NCBI GenBank assembly: GCA_014361195.1
Contig: JACIWA010000006.1
Coordinates: 1-64,000, forward strand
Direction of reading: 5' to 3'
Source of the DNA: Thermoplasmatales archaeon
Lineage (GTDB): Archaea > Thermoplasmatota > E2 > UBA202 > JdFR-43
Length of the DNA stretch: 64,000 nt
Of this stretch, positions 16,863 through 25,374 are shown one piece after another. The position numbers were made by a program, and so were the translations under genes. The notes below the pieces were generated by a model. It had not been told where the DNA came from. It did not search any database and saw nothing but the letters and a program-made list of their open reading frames with translations. The stretch's first letter is position 1, and the number at the start of each line of letters is the position of its first letter.

Positions 16863-17480
16863 TTATTCCTCCATAATAATTTTTGCATCTATAACCTTTA
16901 CGCCCTCTTCATACAGAAATATTGGATTTAAATCCATCTGATTTATTTTCATTTTTTCTCCTATCTTTGATATTTTTAATAATATATCAACAAAAGCTTC
17001 CTTATCAACTTTCTTTCTATAGCCCTCAAAAATTTTATAGCATTTTAAATCCTTCAGCATATCATAAATATCCTCCTTTTTTACTGGCAACATGCGAAAT
17101 GAAACATCATTGTATATCTCAGTATATATGCCTCCGAAGCCAACCATTATGCATTTTTTAAAAAGTTTATCATTGTAAATTCCAGCTATCATCTCTACAC
17201 CTTGAGGAGCCATTTCCTCCACTATAAAAATTTCTTCTTTGAATTTTTTCCTCATTTCATCATACTTTTCAATAAGCTCTTCCTCATTTTTTATATTAAG
17301 TTCAATAGCTCCCACATCTGTTTTATGCAATATTTTCGGAGAAGAAACTTTCAGAGCAAGAGGATATTTTAACCCCAGACTTTTTATATCATCTCCTCTT
17401 CTTATTATTCTAAAATTTGTTGTAGGGATGCCATTCTTCTTAAGCAATTCTTTTACTTCATGCTCTGGCAATATTTTCAC
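16863..17480 (-). CDS. ADP-forming acyl-CoA synthetase, beta subunit (ATP-grasp)
   Basis: The 205-residue protein matches the beta subunit of archaeal NDP-forming acetyl/aryl-CoA synthetase: HEVKELLKKNGIPTT, YPLALKVSSPKILHKTDVGAIELN, FIVEEMAPQGVEMIAGIYND, MVGFGGIYTEIYNDVSFRMLP and MDLNPIFLYEEGVKVIDAKI. It converts aryl-CoA plus ADP and phosphate to acid, CoA and ATP. It lies two bases upstream of iorA on the same strand, so the CoA product of IOR is likely used for ATP synthesis by this subunit. The alpha (CoA-binding) subunit is not present in the window. Length is slightly short but no motif is missing. Confidence 0.92.
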   Translation of the reverse strand: MKILPEHEVKELLKKNGIPTTNFRIIRRGDDIKSLGLKYPLALKVSSPKILHKTDVGAIELNIKNEEELIEKYDEMRKKFKEEIFIVEEMAPQGVEMIAGIYNDKLFKKCIMVGFGGIYTEIYNDVSFRMLPVKKEDIYDMLKDLKCYKIFEGYRKKVDKEAFVDILLKISKIGEKMKINQMDLNPIFLYEEGVKVIDAKIIMEE

Positions 17481-17547
17481 AGAAGGATAAGCAATATCTA
17501 TTTTTAATTTTTATCCAAAAAAATAAAAGATGGTTTTATTTACAATC

Positions 17548-18027
17548 ATGGAAAAGATAGGTATAATTTCTGATACTCATGACAATATATATGCGATAAA
17601 GGAAGCGATAAAAATTTTTAATGAAGAAGAAGTGAGTTTTGTTATACATGCAGGAGATATAGTTTCTCCTTTTACCGCGGAATTTTTTAAGAATTTAAAT
17701 TGCAGAATATTTTTGATATATGGAAACAATGATGGAGATAAATTATTTCTAAAAGAGAAATTCTCAGGTATCGGAGTAATTAGTAACGACCCTTATGAAA
17801 TTAATTTAAAGGATAAGAAAATAATAGTTACGCATAAGCCAGAAATAGTTGATGCTCTTTCGCTGGTATATGATATAGTTATATACGGACATACACATAG
17901 GATAGATAAAAGAATAGGAAATGCTTTGATATTGAATCCAGGGGAATGCTGTGGTTATTTAACTGGCAAGAAAAGTATTGCAATTCTCTATCCAGAGAAA
18001 ATGGATGCAAATATCATTGAGTTTTGA
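17548..18027 (+). CDS. YfcE/MJ0936-type metallophosphodiesterase
   Basis: A 159-residue calcineurin-like phosphoesterase. Metal-binding motifs are complete: SDTHDN near residue 8, HAGDIV near 35, YGNNDG near 60, THKPE near 91 and YGHTHR near 112. The family includes MJ0936, a manganese-dependent phosphodiesterase with unknown natural substrate. ATG 17548 is chosen because MEKIGIISDTHDN aligns with family N-termini; ATG 17530 would add six residues. The last 14 bases overlap the convergent PKD-protein gene. Confidence 0.88.
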   Translation: MEKIGIISDTHDNIYAIKEAIKIFNEEEVSFVIHAGDIVSPFTAEFFKNLNCRIFLIYGNNDGDKLFLKEKFSGIGVISNDPYEINLKDKKIIVTHKPEIVDALSLVYDIVIYGHTHRIDKRIGNALILNPGECCGYLTGKKSIAILYPEKMDANIIEF

Positions 18028-19015
18028 ATTTAATTAATAAGAATATAGCAAATATCGCAAAAATCAGCAGAAGAATATCAAAACCTGGCAATCTTTTTTC
18101 AGAAGAGATACTTTCACCAATATAAATTTTTATTTCATCATTTTTTTCGAAGAAAAATATTTTTTCATTTTCTCCTTCTTTTATAAAAATTTCATTTTCC
18201 CCGTCAGGATTTATTTTTATATTTAACGATTTTTTACCTTTTCCTGACAATGAAATTTCATAAAATTCGTTATTATTCACCAAAATCCCAACCTTCTTTT
18301 CATATTTCTTTTCATTTATAAAATATATTTCTTTTTCTGTTTCATTAATTTCTCCTCCCATGTTGCTCACTTTAATTATTCTTTTTGCCTCGCTCCACTG
18401 AAAATCATAGTCAACTAGTTTAAGAATTACAGTATAATAGCCATTTTTTTCATATTTATAGTTGCTTAATTTTGAATAGCTACTCCATATGCCTCTTTCA
18501 TCAAAATTTCCATCTCCATCAAAATCCCACATATAACTCTTTATATATCCATCCTCGTCGTAGCTATTGCTTGTATTGAATACAAAAAATTCATCGCTTT
18601 TTTCAATTGTAAAAAATGCATTTGGTGGAATCAATTTTTCAACAACTATAACAGTTTTTGTTATTGTATCTCCATCTCCTATAACTGATGCAACAGCGGT
18701 AAGAGTAACATTATATATTCCCGCTTTTTCATATTTATAAGGAATAATCGGGCGTGAAACTTTCTTATCATAATTTCCATCTCCATCTAAATCCCACCAA
18801 TATCCATCTATTGGATATGCAGAATTTGAGGAGCTAGCATCAAAAAATATTTGCTGTCCGACCAAAACATTTCCAAATAGAGTTTCCTTATCAGGTGTAA
18901 TCATATAAATCTGTCTACCATTTTCATCTTTTATTATAAATCTTGCATCAACTCTTGCTTTTACAACAGGAAGAATTGCAATTAAAGATATTATGAGCAA
19001 AACAATTTTTTTCAT
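18014..19015 (-). CDS. Secreted surface protein with two PKD domains and PGF-CTERM-like anchor
   Basis: A 333-residue exported protein. It has a signal peptide (IVLLIISLIAILPVVKA), a PKD domain at about 25-130 (FDASSSNSAYPIDGYWWDLDGDG, YKYEKAGIYNVTL), a second at about 135-220 (FNTSNSYDEDGYIKSYMWDFDGDG, YKYEKNGYYTVIL), then a beta-rich region. The end LPGFDILLLIFAIFAIFLLIKFK fits the PGF-CTERM sorting signal that archaeosortases recognise (cut and lipid anchoring). No archaeosortase is visible in the window. The protein likely sits in the cell surface layer; its binding partner is unknown. Confidence 0.87.
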   Translation of the reverse strand: MKKIVLLIISLIAILPVVKARVDARFIIKDENGRQIYMITPDKETLFGNVLVGQQIFFDASSSNSAYPIDGYWWDLDGDGNYDKKVSRPIIPYKYEKAGIYNVTLTAVASVIGDGDTITKTVIVVEKLIPPNAFFTIEKSDEFFVFNTSNSYDEDGYIKSYMWDFDGDGNFDERGIWSSYSKLSNYKYEKNGYYTVILKLVDYDFQWSEAKRIIKVSNMGGEINETEKEIYFINEKKYEKKVGILVNNNEFYEISLSGKGKKSLNIKINPDGENEIFIKEGENEKIFFFEKNDEIKIYIGESISSEKRLPGFDILLLIFAIFAIFLLIKFKTQ

Positions 19016-19038
19016 AATTAAATAATCTCAATTAATAT

Positions 19039-19452
19039 TTATTGTTTCTCATTTAAATTTGTTTTCTCATTTAAAAGCTCGCAAGCAACATGATATATAT
19101 CGCTAATTGAATATTCTGGATGTTTTTTAATTACCTTTCTTACAATTTCTTTAACATATCTTTCCTCTGTTTCATCAACAATTTTTTTAACAATTTTCCT
19201 CAATGCCCTCTTTTTTCTTATTTCGCCAAAATGCTGATGAATTTCTTCAATAACCACAATTATTTCAATAGATGAAAGAATAAGTACAAATATAGAAAAA
19301 ATGAATATATATCTTTCTCTATTAACCAGTGAATAATAAAAAATTTCTATATCCCATAGAAGAACAATAAATGGTATAATAATAGCTATCTTTTCAAGTA
19401 TAGTTGCGGAGAATATTTCTTTGAGCCTTTCTCTTAAAAATCTGTGCCTCAT
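19039..19452 (-). CDS. Two-helix membrane protein downstream of the PhoU/TrkA-C pair
   Basis: A 137-residue protein, start ATG 19452, one base after the stop of the preceding gene. Basic N-terminus (RHRFLRERLKEIF), two membrane helices (IIIPFIVLLWDIEIFYYSL and FIFSIFVLILSSIEIIVVI, about residues 23-70) and a basic C-terminal domain with HPEYSISDIYHVACELL. I do not recognise a family. The tight linkage to two PhoU/TrkA-C proteins suggests that it is a membrane partner or ion-flux component that they regulate. Confidence 0.7.
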   Translation of the reverse strand: MRHRFLRERLKEIFSATILEKIAIIIPFIVLLWDIEIFYYSLVNRERYIFIFSIFVLILSSIEIIVVIEEIHQHFGEIRKKRALRKIVKKIVDETEERYVKEIVRKVIKKHPEYSISDIYHVACELLNEKTNLNEKQ

Positions 19453-19453
19453 T

Positions 19454-20032
19454 TTAAATATTTTTTTCCCTTCCTTCAACAAGTGAGAGAAAGTGCTCCA
19501 CTCCTTCTCTTGCCCCTCTTGCAAAAAGGATATCTCCTTCCTTTATAACGGTATCCTTGTTAACATTGTATATCCACTCCCCATTTCTTTTTATTGCTAT
19601 GATCCACATTCCTGTATTGGATGCAAGGTCAACATCTCCAAGTTTTTTATCGCACAAAACAGAGGATGAAACCTTCGCTTTTACAAGCACTTCTTCTGAT
19701 TCAAAAATACTTTCCTTTATTATAGGATGAAGCTCTATGTCACGAAGCTCTACGTCCGCTATCTCGCGGGCTGCGTCCGCTATGGCCTCCGCACAGTAGG
19801 CAAGCTGAATTATTGCAAGAGCTTCATTTTCTTCGAGTTCGCCCGCTATTGCATCTCTTATAACGAGTTTTTGTAGCCTGTCATTTAGTTCATCAACCAT
19901 ATCTTCAAGTTCATAAACCTCTTCAGCAAGCTCAATATTATCATATATTACTGATGAATAGGCAAGATCTACCATTAACTCCGCTTTATTTTTCATTTCC
20001 AGCAATATGGTTTGCGCCTCCTTTTCACCCAT
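19454..20032 (-). CDS. PhoU-like plus TrkA-C domain regulatory protein (copy 2)
   Basis: A 192-residue cytoplasmic protein with an N-terminal helical PhoU-like region (about 1-110; LEDMVDELNDRLQKL, AEAIADAARE) and a C-terminal TrkA-C/RCK-C domain (about 118-185; KLGDVDLASNTGMWIIAIKRNGEWIYN, VIKEGDILFARGA). This COG3273-type architecture occurs in archaea next to cation transporters, and the TrkA-C part senses a small ligand. It is a paralogue of the upstream gene, sharing its start with that gene's stop (TAATG). Likely role: gating an ion transporter or channel. Confidence 0.85.
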   Translation of the reverse strand: MGEKEAQTILLEMKNKAELMVDLAYSSVIYDNIELAEEVYELEDMVDELNDRLQKLVIRDAIAGELEENEALAIIQLAYCAEAIADAAREIADVELRDIELHPIIKESIFESEEVLVKAKVSSSVLCDKKLGDVDLASNTGMWIIAIKRNGEWIYNVNKDTVIKEGDILFARGAREGVEHFLSLVEGREKNI

Positions 20033-20655
20033 TAAAGCACCTCTATCTCTCCCTTCAGCAATTTGCTTAAATTTTTTAATCCTTCATCTGGCCCAATACA
20101 TATAAGCATATCTCCCTCGCATAGCTTCTCTTCTCCCTTTGGACCATAAATCCAGGAATTTCCTCTTCTTATGGCTATAATTCTTACCCCAGTTTCTGAA
20201 GATATTTTTAATTCCTTTATACTTTTTCCTTTAGCGGATGAATTTTCACTCACTTTTATTACCCTTACCATCTCCGCGGATTCTTTCACAAGTGTTGGAA
20301 GAATTGGATGAGTAATCTTGTAAGACAAAATCTTCACCATGTCACCCGCGGCATTTGCTATGCTCTCCGCAGCTTCCGCAATCTGCAATATGCCAGCCAT
20401 TTTTTCCGCATCTTCTTTTGTTCGGGATGCCATCATTGCCATGATTCTTATCTGATAATTCAGTTTATCCATTTTTACCTCTAAATAGCGAACTTCATCC
20501 GCTATTTCTCTGTTATCAAAAAGAATTGCTGAGTATGCCAAATCAACTATCAGCTCGCAGATATTTTTCATTTCCTTTAGAATTTCTTTTATGCTTTTTG
20601 TCTCATATTCTATTTCTTCAAATTCCGCTTTTTTCCACCGAGGAATATGTTTCAT
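20032..20655 (-). CDS. PhoU-like plus TrkA-C domain regulatory protein (copy 1)
   Basis: A 207-residue paralogue of the downstream protein and first gene of a three-gene unit. PhoU-like helices (EMKNICELIVDLAYSAILFDN, AEAAESIANAAGDM) are followed by a TrkA-C domain (SIKELKISSETGVRIIAIRRGNSWIYGP, LCEGDMLICIGPDEG). The two copies probably form a hetero-oligomer. An AT-rich box lies near 20672-20685, before the ATG at 20655. No transporter gene of the usual MgtE/SLC41 type follows; a two-helix membrane protein takes that place. Confidence 0.85.
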   Translation of the reverse strand: MKHIPRWKKAEFEEIEYETKSIKEILKEMKNICELIVDLAYSAILFDNREIADEVRYLEVKMDKLNYQIRIMAMMASRTKEDAEKMAGILQIAEAAESIANAAGDMVKILSYKITHPILPTLVKESAEMVRVIKVSENSSAKGKSIKELKISSETGVRIIAIRRGNSWIYGPKGEEKLCEGDMLICIGPDEGLKNLSKLLKGEIEVL

Positions 20656-20787
20656 CTCAAATCATATATATTGATGAGTATTTAAAAGTATTTCCCAGTG
20701 TTTTTTATTTAGTATCTTGGAAATTGAAAAAGTTATGAAATAGAGTTGTTTTACTTCAAACTAAAGATAATCAAAAAATCTTAAATT

Positions 20788-21515
20788 ATGAGGATGAAGG
20801 GGAAAATAGCAATATATTTGCTGATTTTTGCTGGCTTATTAGCAATTATAGGAATAGCTAATGCTAATGCTTATACCCTCATAATCCAATCCATATAAAC
20901 GGAAATAACAAATTTACTCCAGGAAATGTAGCTATCTCTTTTTCATTGGCTAGTGAAATTTGGACTGAAAATACAAATGCATATTTCATTATAAGGAATT
21001 GCTGTATCCCTGGAGCAGAGAGTTGAAAATGTAATTCTAGAAAATAATCTGAATGGCATTCATTCAGGGTTTTCAATCGATATCTTGATATCAAACAATG
21101 CAATAAGAAATAATGAGTATGGTGTGGCTGGATTATTCAGGTGGGAACGAGATAAAAAGCAACAAAATAACTAATAACTATTGGGCGTCTTCATTAGTTG
21201 CTCTGTGGTAATATCGCAAATAATAAAATAACCAACAATAGCTACTGCATTTCTCTCGGGAATTCATTACAATAATATCTATGGTAATTCTGAATGCGGA
21301 ATCTATCAATTTATTTTTTTCTGCCAACCGCAGATGCTCGCTATAATTGGTGGCGCTATATTTGGGCAATTTATGGGGATAAGGTGAGTTTAGGCGTACT
21401 CTTTGTTCCATGGCTATTTTTTCCAGTTGGAGAAGAGCATCTACCAGCAAAGTTATCTTATCCAACACTTCCTATTTTCAAGATTTTCACTCATAAAAAA
21501 TCGTTAATTTTATGA
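20788..21515 (+). pseudogene. Decayed gene for a secreted parallel beta-helix (NosD-like) protein
   Basis: Starting at ATG 20788 a good signal peptide (IAIYLLIFAGLLAIIGIANA) is followed by a frameshift near 20878; in the next frame NPIHINGNNKFTPGN and TENTNAYFIIRN are the hallmark N-terminus of archaeal right-handed beta-helix surface proteins. Fragments of NN-rich repeat sequence follow in changing frames (about 21040-21300), then RYNWWRYIWAIYGDKVSLGVLFVPWLFF (about 21340-21420), the usual last turn and capping segment of these proteins. Several frameshifts and stops show that it is dead. It lies directly upstream of the ribosomal operon, where rps14 would be expected. Confidence 0.75.
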
Positions 21516-21690
21516 ATTGCGGTTGGGATAAAATTAGTGCATAAAATAAGGTATGGATTGGCAAAAAATGGTTTTGAATTGTAAGAATGAGTACGGGATA
21601 TTATTTCACCTTTTAACTGATATTCTTTTAGGTTATTCAATATCATCCACGCATCGAAAGATTTAATAAGCATAGGTATATATCGGGTAA

Positions 21691-22080
21691 ATGCTGAACG
21701 ATCCACTTGCAGATGCATTAACTACAATAAAAAATGCAGAAAGAATTGGTAAGAGAGAGTGTATAGTAAAACCTGCATCAAAAATGATTGGAAGAGTTCT
21801 AAAAGTATTGCAGGAAAATGATTATATTGAATCTTTTGAATGGATTAATGATGGGAAAGGAGGGATGTTTAGAGTAAAAACAAAGGGGAACATAAATGAT
21901 TGCAATGTTATAAAACCAAGATATAACATTAGTAAAGATGAATTTGACAAATGGGAAGCAAGGTATTTGCCCGCGGAAGGCTTTGGAGTGCTTGTTGTAA
22001 GTACAAGTGAAGGATTGATGTCTCAATATGAAGCAAAAAAGAGAGGTATAGGAGGAAGATTAATTGCTTATGTTTATTAG
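21691..22080 (+). CDS. rps8: Ribosomal protein S8 (uS8)
   Basis: 129-residue small-subunit protein that binds the central domain of 16S rRNA. The start [17 protein letters not shown] and the C-terminal [27 protein letters not shown] are textbook archaeal S8. It is the first gene of the run here; in most archaea L14, L24, S4e, L5 and S14 precede it, but here a decayed surface-protein gene does. An ATTTAATAAG box about 28 bases before the ATG is a possible promoter, supporting a newly separated operon. Confidence 0.97.
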   Translation: MLNDPLADALTTIKNAERIGKRECIVKPASKMIGRVLKVLQENDYIESFEWINDGKGGMFRVKTKGNINDCNVIKPRYNISKDEFDKWEARYLPAEGFGVLVVSTSEGLMSQYEAKKRGIGGRLIAYVY

Positions 22081-22088
22081 GCGATAAC

Positions 22089-22619
22089 ATGATGCAGAGC
22101 ATTAAAAGAGAAATTGAAATTCCAGAGGGCGTGAAGGTTGATGTAAAAGATGGAAAGGTAATTGTAGAGGGTGCAAAAGGCAAAATCGAAAAAATGTTTT
22201 TTCATCCAAAAATCTCCATAGAAAAGGAAGATAATAAGATATCTCTAAAATGTGATTATCCGAAAGCGAAAGAGAAAGCAATAATTGGAAGCTATGAAGC
22301 ACATATAAGAAATATGATTAAAGGAGTTACTGAAGGTTTTATTTATAAAATGAAAATTGTTTATTCTCATTTCCCAATAAAAGTTAGCGTTAAGGGTAAT
22401 GAAGTAATAATAGAAAATTTCCTTGGAGAGAAGTTTCCAAGAAAAACAAAAATATTTGGAAATGTTAAGGTTAGTGTTAAAGGAGATGAAATAACACTTG
22501 AAGGAATAAACATTGAAGAAGTTGGCCAGACCGCAGCAAACATTGAATCCACAACAAGGATAAAAGATAAAGATATAAGAGTTTTCCAAGATGGAATCTA
22601 CATAATAAAGAAGGGATAA
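22089..22619 (+). CDS. rpl6: Ribosomal protein L6 (uL6)
   Basis: 176-residue large-subunit protein near the sarcin-ricin loop. [23 protein letters not shown] at the N-terminus, then [13 protein letters not shown] and the C-terminal QTAANIE and FQDGIYI are typical. Two ATG codons (22089 and 22092) are possible starts. Eight bases follow the S8 stop. Confidence 0.97.
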   Translation: MMQSIKREIEIPEGVKVDVKDGKVIVEGAKGKIEKMFFHPKISIEKEDNKISLKCDYPKAKEKAIIGSYEAHIRNMIKGVTEGFIYKMKIVYSHFPIKVSVKGNEVIIENFLGEKFPRKTKIFGNVKVSVKGDEITLEGINIEEVGQTAANIESTTRIKDKDIRVFQDGIYIIKKG

Positions 22620-22620
22620 T

Positions 22621-23043
22621 ATGGAAGAGACAAAAATAGTTAAAAAACCGAGGAAGAAAAAAGCATCAATTGATGCGGAAACAAAATTGCTAATGGAAAA
22701 AAGGAAAAGCAAGCCCCGTTTTATCCGCCAGCAGCTATGGCAAGTTAAAAGGCTGGATGATGTGTGGCGCAGGCCCAGGGGCATTCATTCAAAGCAGAGG
22801 GAGCATTATCATTATCGCTCTCCTTTGCCAAAAATTGGCTATTCTTCGCCAAAGAAAGTTAAGGGGTTGCATCCATCTGGTTTTAAGGAAAAGCTTGTTT
22901 ATAATTTGAAGGATTTGGAAGGAATAGATGCGGAAAAAGAAGCAATAAAAATAGCTCACTCTGTCGGGAAAAAGAAGAGACAAGAAATAATTGCGAAAGC
23001 GGATGAGTTAGGAATAAGAGTTCTTAATAGGGTGCTAAGATGA
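22621..23043 (+). CDS. rpl32e: Ribosomal protein L32e (eL32)
   Basis: 140-residue archaeal/eukaryotic large-subunit protein. A lysine-rich N-terminal extension precedes the core: RFIRQQLWQVKRLDDVWRRP, then HPSGFKEKLVYN and IAHSVGKKKRQEI. The Arg-rich core around 22700-22800 has GC-richer codons. It overlaps rpl19e by four bases. Confidence 0.97.
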   Translation: MEETKIVKKPRKKKASIDAETKLLMEKRKSKPRFIRQQLWQVKRLDDVWRRPRGIHSKQREHYHYRSPLPKIGYSSPKKVKGLHPSGFKEKLVYNLKDLEGIDAEKEAIKIAHSVGKKKRQEIIAKADELGIRVLNRVLR

Positions 23044-23489
23044 ATTTGAAATATCAGCGACGAATAGCTGCGGATTTACTCAAATGTGGTGAAAATAGAG
23101 TATGGATGGACCCAGAAAAAACTGACGAGATAAAAAAAGCGGTAACAAGAAGGGACATAGAAAATCTTATTAATATGGGGTTAATAAAAGAGAAGAAAGA
23201 AAAAGGCATATCAAGAGGCAGAACCAGAAAAAGAATTTTACAGAGGAAGAAAGGCAGAAGAAAGGGACATGGCTCAAGGAAAGGGAAGGCGGGCGCCCGC
23301 CTGCCAAAAAAAGAAAAATGGATAAAAACGATAAGGCCTATAAGGGCTTATTTAAGAGAGCTGAGGGATAAAGGTATAATAAGTGAAAAAACATATCGCC
23401 TTTATTATAGAAGGGCGAAAGGAGGGCAATTTAAAAATAAAGCTCATCTAAAAATGCATCTACAGATGGAAGGGATAAAGGTGGAATGA
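23040..23489 (+). CDS. rpl19e: Ribosomal protein L19e (eL19)
   Basis: 149-residue protein: LKYQRRIAADLLKCGENRVW, then the basic GRTRKRILQRKKGRRKGHGSR segment and IRPIRAYLRELRDKGII with a C-terminal helix AKGGQFKNKAHLKMHL. Complete. Overlaps rpl32e as ATGA. Confidence 0.97.
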   Translation: MNLKYQRRIAADLLKCGENRVWMDPEKTDEIKKAVTRRDIENLINMGLIKEKKEKGISRGRTRKRILQRKKGRRKGHGSRKGKAGARLPKKEKWIKTIRPIRAYLRELRDKGIISEKTYRLYYRRAKGGQFKNKAHLKMHLQMEGIKVE

Positions 23490-23490
23490 A

Positions 23491-23979
23491 ATGAGAGGTA
23501 TATTCAGAAGGAAAAGGGAAGGAAAAACAAATTACAGGAAAAGATTTGCTCTACTTAGATCTGGAAAGCCGAGAGTAACAGTGAGAAAATCAAATAAAAA
23601 CATAAGAATACAGTTTGCATTATATGATGAGAGAGGGGATAGAATAGTTGTTTCTGCAATGGGAAGTGAGCTTAAAAAATATGGATGGGGCTATAGTTTT
23701 TCAAATGCACCCGCAGCATATCTAACAGGTATTATAGCGGGCAGGAGAGCAATAAAAAAGGGTATAAATGAAGGTGTTCTTGATATTGGCCTACAACACA
23801 TTTCGAGGGGAGGAAATATTTCCTCCGCATTAAAAGGACTTTTGGATGCGGGTGTTGAGATTCCTCATGCAGAGGATATATTGCCCAGCGAAGATAGAAT
23901 TTATGGAAAACATATAGATGAAAAAATGACTGAAATGGTAAAAGAAATAAAGAAAAAAATAGAGGAAGAATATGCCTAA
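23491..23979 (+). CDS. rpl18: Ribosomal protein L18 (uL18)
   Basis: 162-residue 5S rRNA-binding protein. [23 protein letters not shown], then [20 protein letters not shown] and [36 protein letters not shown], as in archaeal L18. It overlaps rps5 by eight bases. Confidence 0.97.
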   Translation: MRGIFRRKREGKTNYRKRFALLRSGKPRVTVRKSNKNIRIQFALYDERGDRIVVSAMGSELKKYGWGYSFSNAPAAYLTGIIAGRRAIKKGINEGVLDIGLQHISRGGNISSALKGLLDAGVEIPHAEDILPSEDRIYGKHIDEKMTEMVKEIKKKIEEEYA

Positions 23980-24622
23980 TGGATGGACTCCAAAAACAAA
24001 GTTGGGTAAGCTTGTTGCAAACGGAGAAATAACCTCAATGAGCAAGGTATTGAAAAGTGGATTGCCTTTGAGAGAGGTAGAGATAGTTGACCTCTTATTG
24101 CCTGAGATAGAGGACGAAGTAATTGATGTGAACATGGTGCAAAGAATGACTGATTCTGGCAGAAGGACAAAATTCAGAGTTACTGTTGCTATTGGAAATA
24201 AAGATGGATTTGTTGGCATAGGACAGGCAAAGGATAGAGAAGTCGGAATGGCGATTAGAAAGGCGGTTGATAATGCAAAACTGAATATAATAGAGATAAG
24301 TAGGGGATGCGGTTCTTGGGAATGTGGTTGTGGCATGCCTCATACCCTGCCATTTACTGTGGAAGGAAAATCTGGCTCTGTAAGGGTTTTACTCAAGCCT
24401 GCGCCCCGTGGCGTGGGGCTGGCGGTTGGGAATGTTGCGAAGGTTGTTTTAAGGTTAGCAGGTATACAGGATGCATGGGGGATTGCGAAGGGGCACACGA
24501 AGACAACAATAAATTATGGAAAAGCGGTTTTTGATGCCTTGCGTAACACAACTCTCTATAAGATACCTGAGGATAAGAAAAAGAAACTCAATATTGTATC
24601 AGGGATGGTGGGTTCAAAATGA
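23972..24622 (+). CDS. rps5: Ribosomal protein S5 (uS5)
   Basis: 216-residue small-subunit protein acting in decoding fidelity. [16 protein letters not shown], then the double-stranded RNA-binding fold ([29 protein letters not shown]) and the C-terminal domain ([45 protein letters not shown]). Overlaps both neighbours. Confidence 0.98.
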   Translation: MPNGWTPKTKLGKLVANGEITSMSKVLKSGLPLREVEIVDLLLPEIEDEVIDVNMVQRMTDSGRRTKFRVTVAIGNKDGFVGIGQAKDREVGMAIRKAVDNAKLNIIEISRGCGSWECGCGMPHTLPFTVEGKSGSVRVLLKPAPRGVGLAVGNVAKVVLRLAGIQDAWGIAKGHTKTTINYGKAVFDALRNTTLYKIPEDKKKKLNIVSGMVGSK

Positions 24623-25017
24623 TTGCGGTTGTTAGAATAAAGAGCACGATAGGAGCAAGCAGGGAAGTGAGAGATACGCTTAAGATGCTTAACTTGCATC
24701 ATATAAACAACTGCACAATAATAGAGGATAATCCAAGCTATAGAGGAATGCTCCAAAAAGTTAAGGACTATGTAACCTGGGGAGAGATTGATGAAGAAAC
24801 GCTTAAATTGCTTCTCGAAAAGAGATGCAATTTAGACGCTAATCTTGCAATAGAAAAGTTAAAAAAAGGAGAGAAATTAAAAAATATAACTAATCCTTGC
24901 ATAAAGTTGCATCCGCCAAGAAAAGGTTATGAAAACATTAAAAAAAGCTACTCTATAGGTGGTTCATCTGGATATAGGGGAAAGGCAATAAATGAATTAA
25001 TAAGGAGGATGCTATGA
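24619..25017 (+). CDS. rpl30: Ribosomal protein L30 (uL30)
   Basis: 132-residue archaeal L30 with the [29 protein letters not shown] start and the C-terminal archaeal extension ending [11 protein letters not shown]-like sequence and [15 protein letters not shown]. Starts within the rps5 stop (ATGA). Confidence 0.96.
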   Translation: MIAVVRIKSTIGASREVRDTLKMLNLHHINNCTIIEDNPSYRGMLQKVKDYVTWGEIDEETLKLLLEKRCNLDANLAIEKLKKGEKLKNITNPCIKLHPPRKGYENIKKSYSIGGSSGYRGKAINELIRRML

Positions 25018-25373
25018 GGAAAGTAACCAAGAAAATGCGTGGATCCCATACACATGGATATGGGGGAAAAAAGAAGCATAGAGGAAAAGGCTCAAGAGGA
25101 GGAGTAGGAAGAGCGGGAAAGCATAAGGGAGTTAAATTAGGGTGGGGAAGGAGAGGTTTTGTAAGACATGCGTTAAGAAGAGAGATAAATACAATAAATG
25201 TTGGTGAGCTTAATAAAATAGATAAGGAAGAAATAAATCTCAAGGAGATGGGTATTCATAAATTGCTTGGTGCGGGTTATATAAATAGACCAGTTAAAGT
25301 AATAGTTGAGAAAGCGAGCGAGAATGCTGTTAGAAAAATAGAAGAAGCTGGAGGAAAAGTTATAGTGGGATAA
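25014..25373 (+). CDS. rpl15: Ribosomal protein L15 (uL15), short form
   Basis: 119-residue large-subunit protein; archaeal L15 is usually about 140-150 residues. The N-terminal RNA-binding part (KMRGSHTHGYGGKKKHRGKGSRGGVGRAGKHKG) and the C-terminal LLGAGYINRPVKVIVEKASENAVRKIEEAGGKV are intact; the missing part is the middle, where the loop between GWGRRGF and INVGELNKI is short. Overlaps rpl30 by four bases. Confidence 0.95.
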   Translation: MRKVTKKMRGSHTHGYGGKKKHRGKGSRGGVGRAGKHKGVKLGWGRRGFVRHALRREINTINVGELNKIDKEEINLKEMGIHKLLGAGYINRPVKVIVEKASENAVRKIEEAGGKVIVG

Positions 25374-25374
25374 A

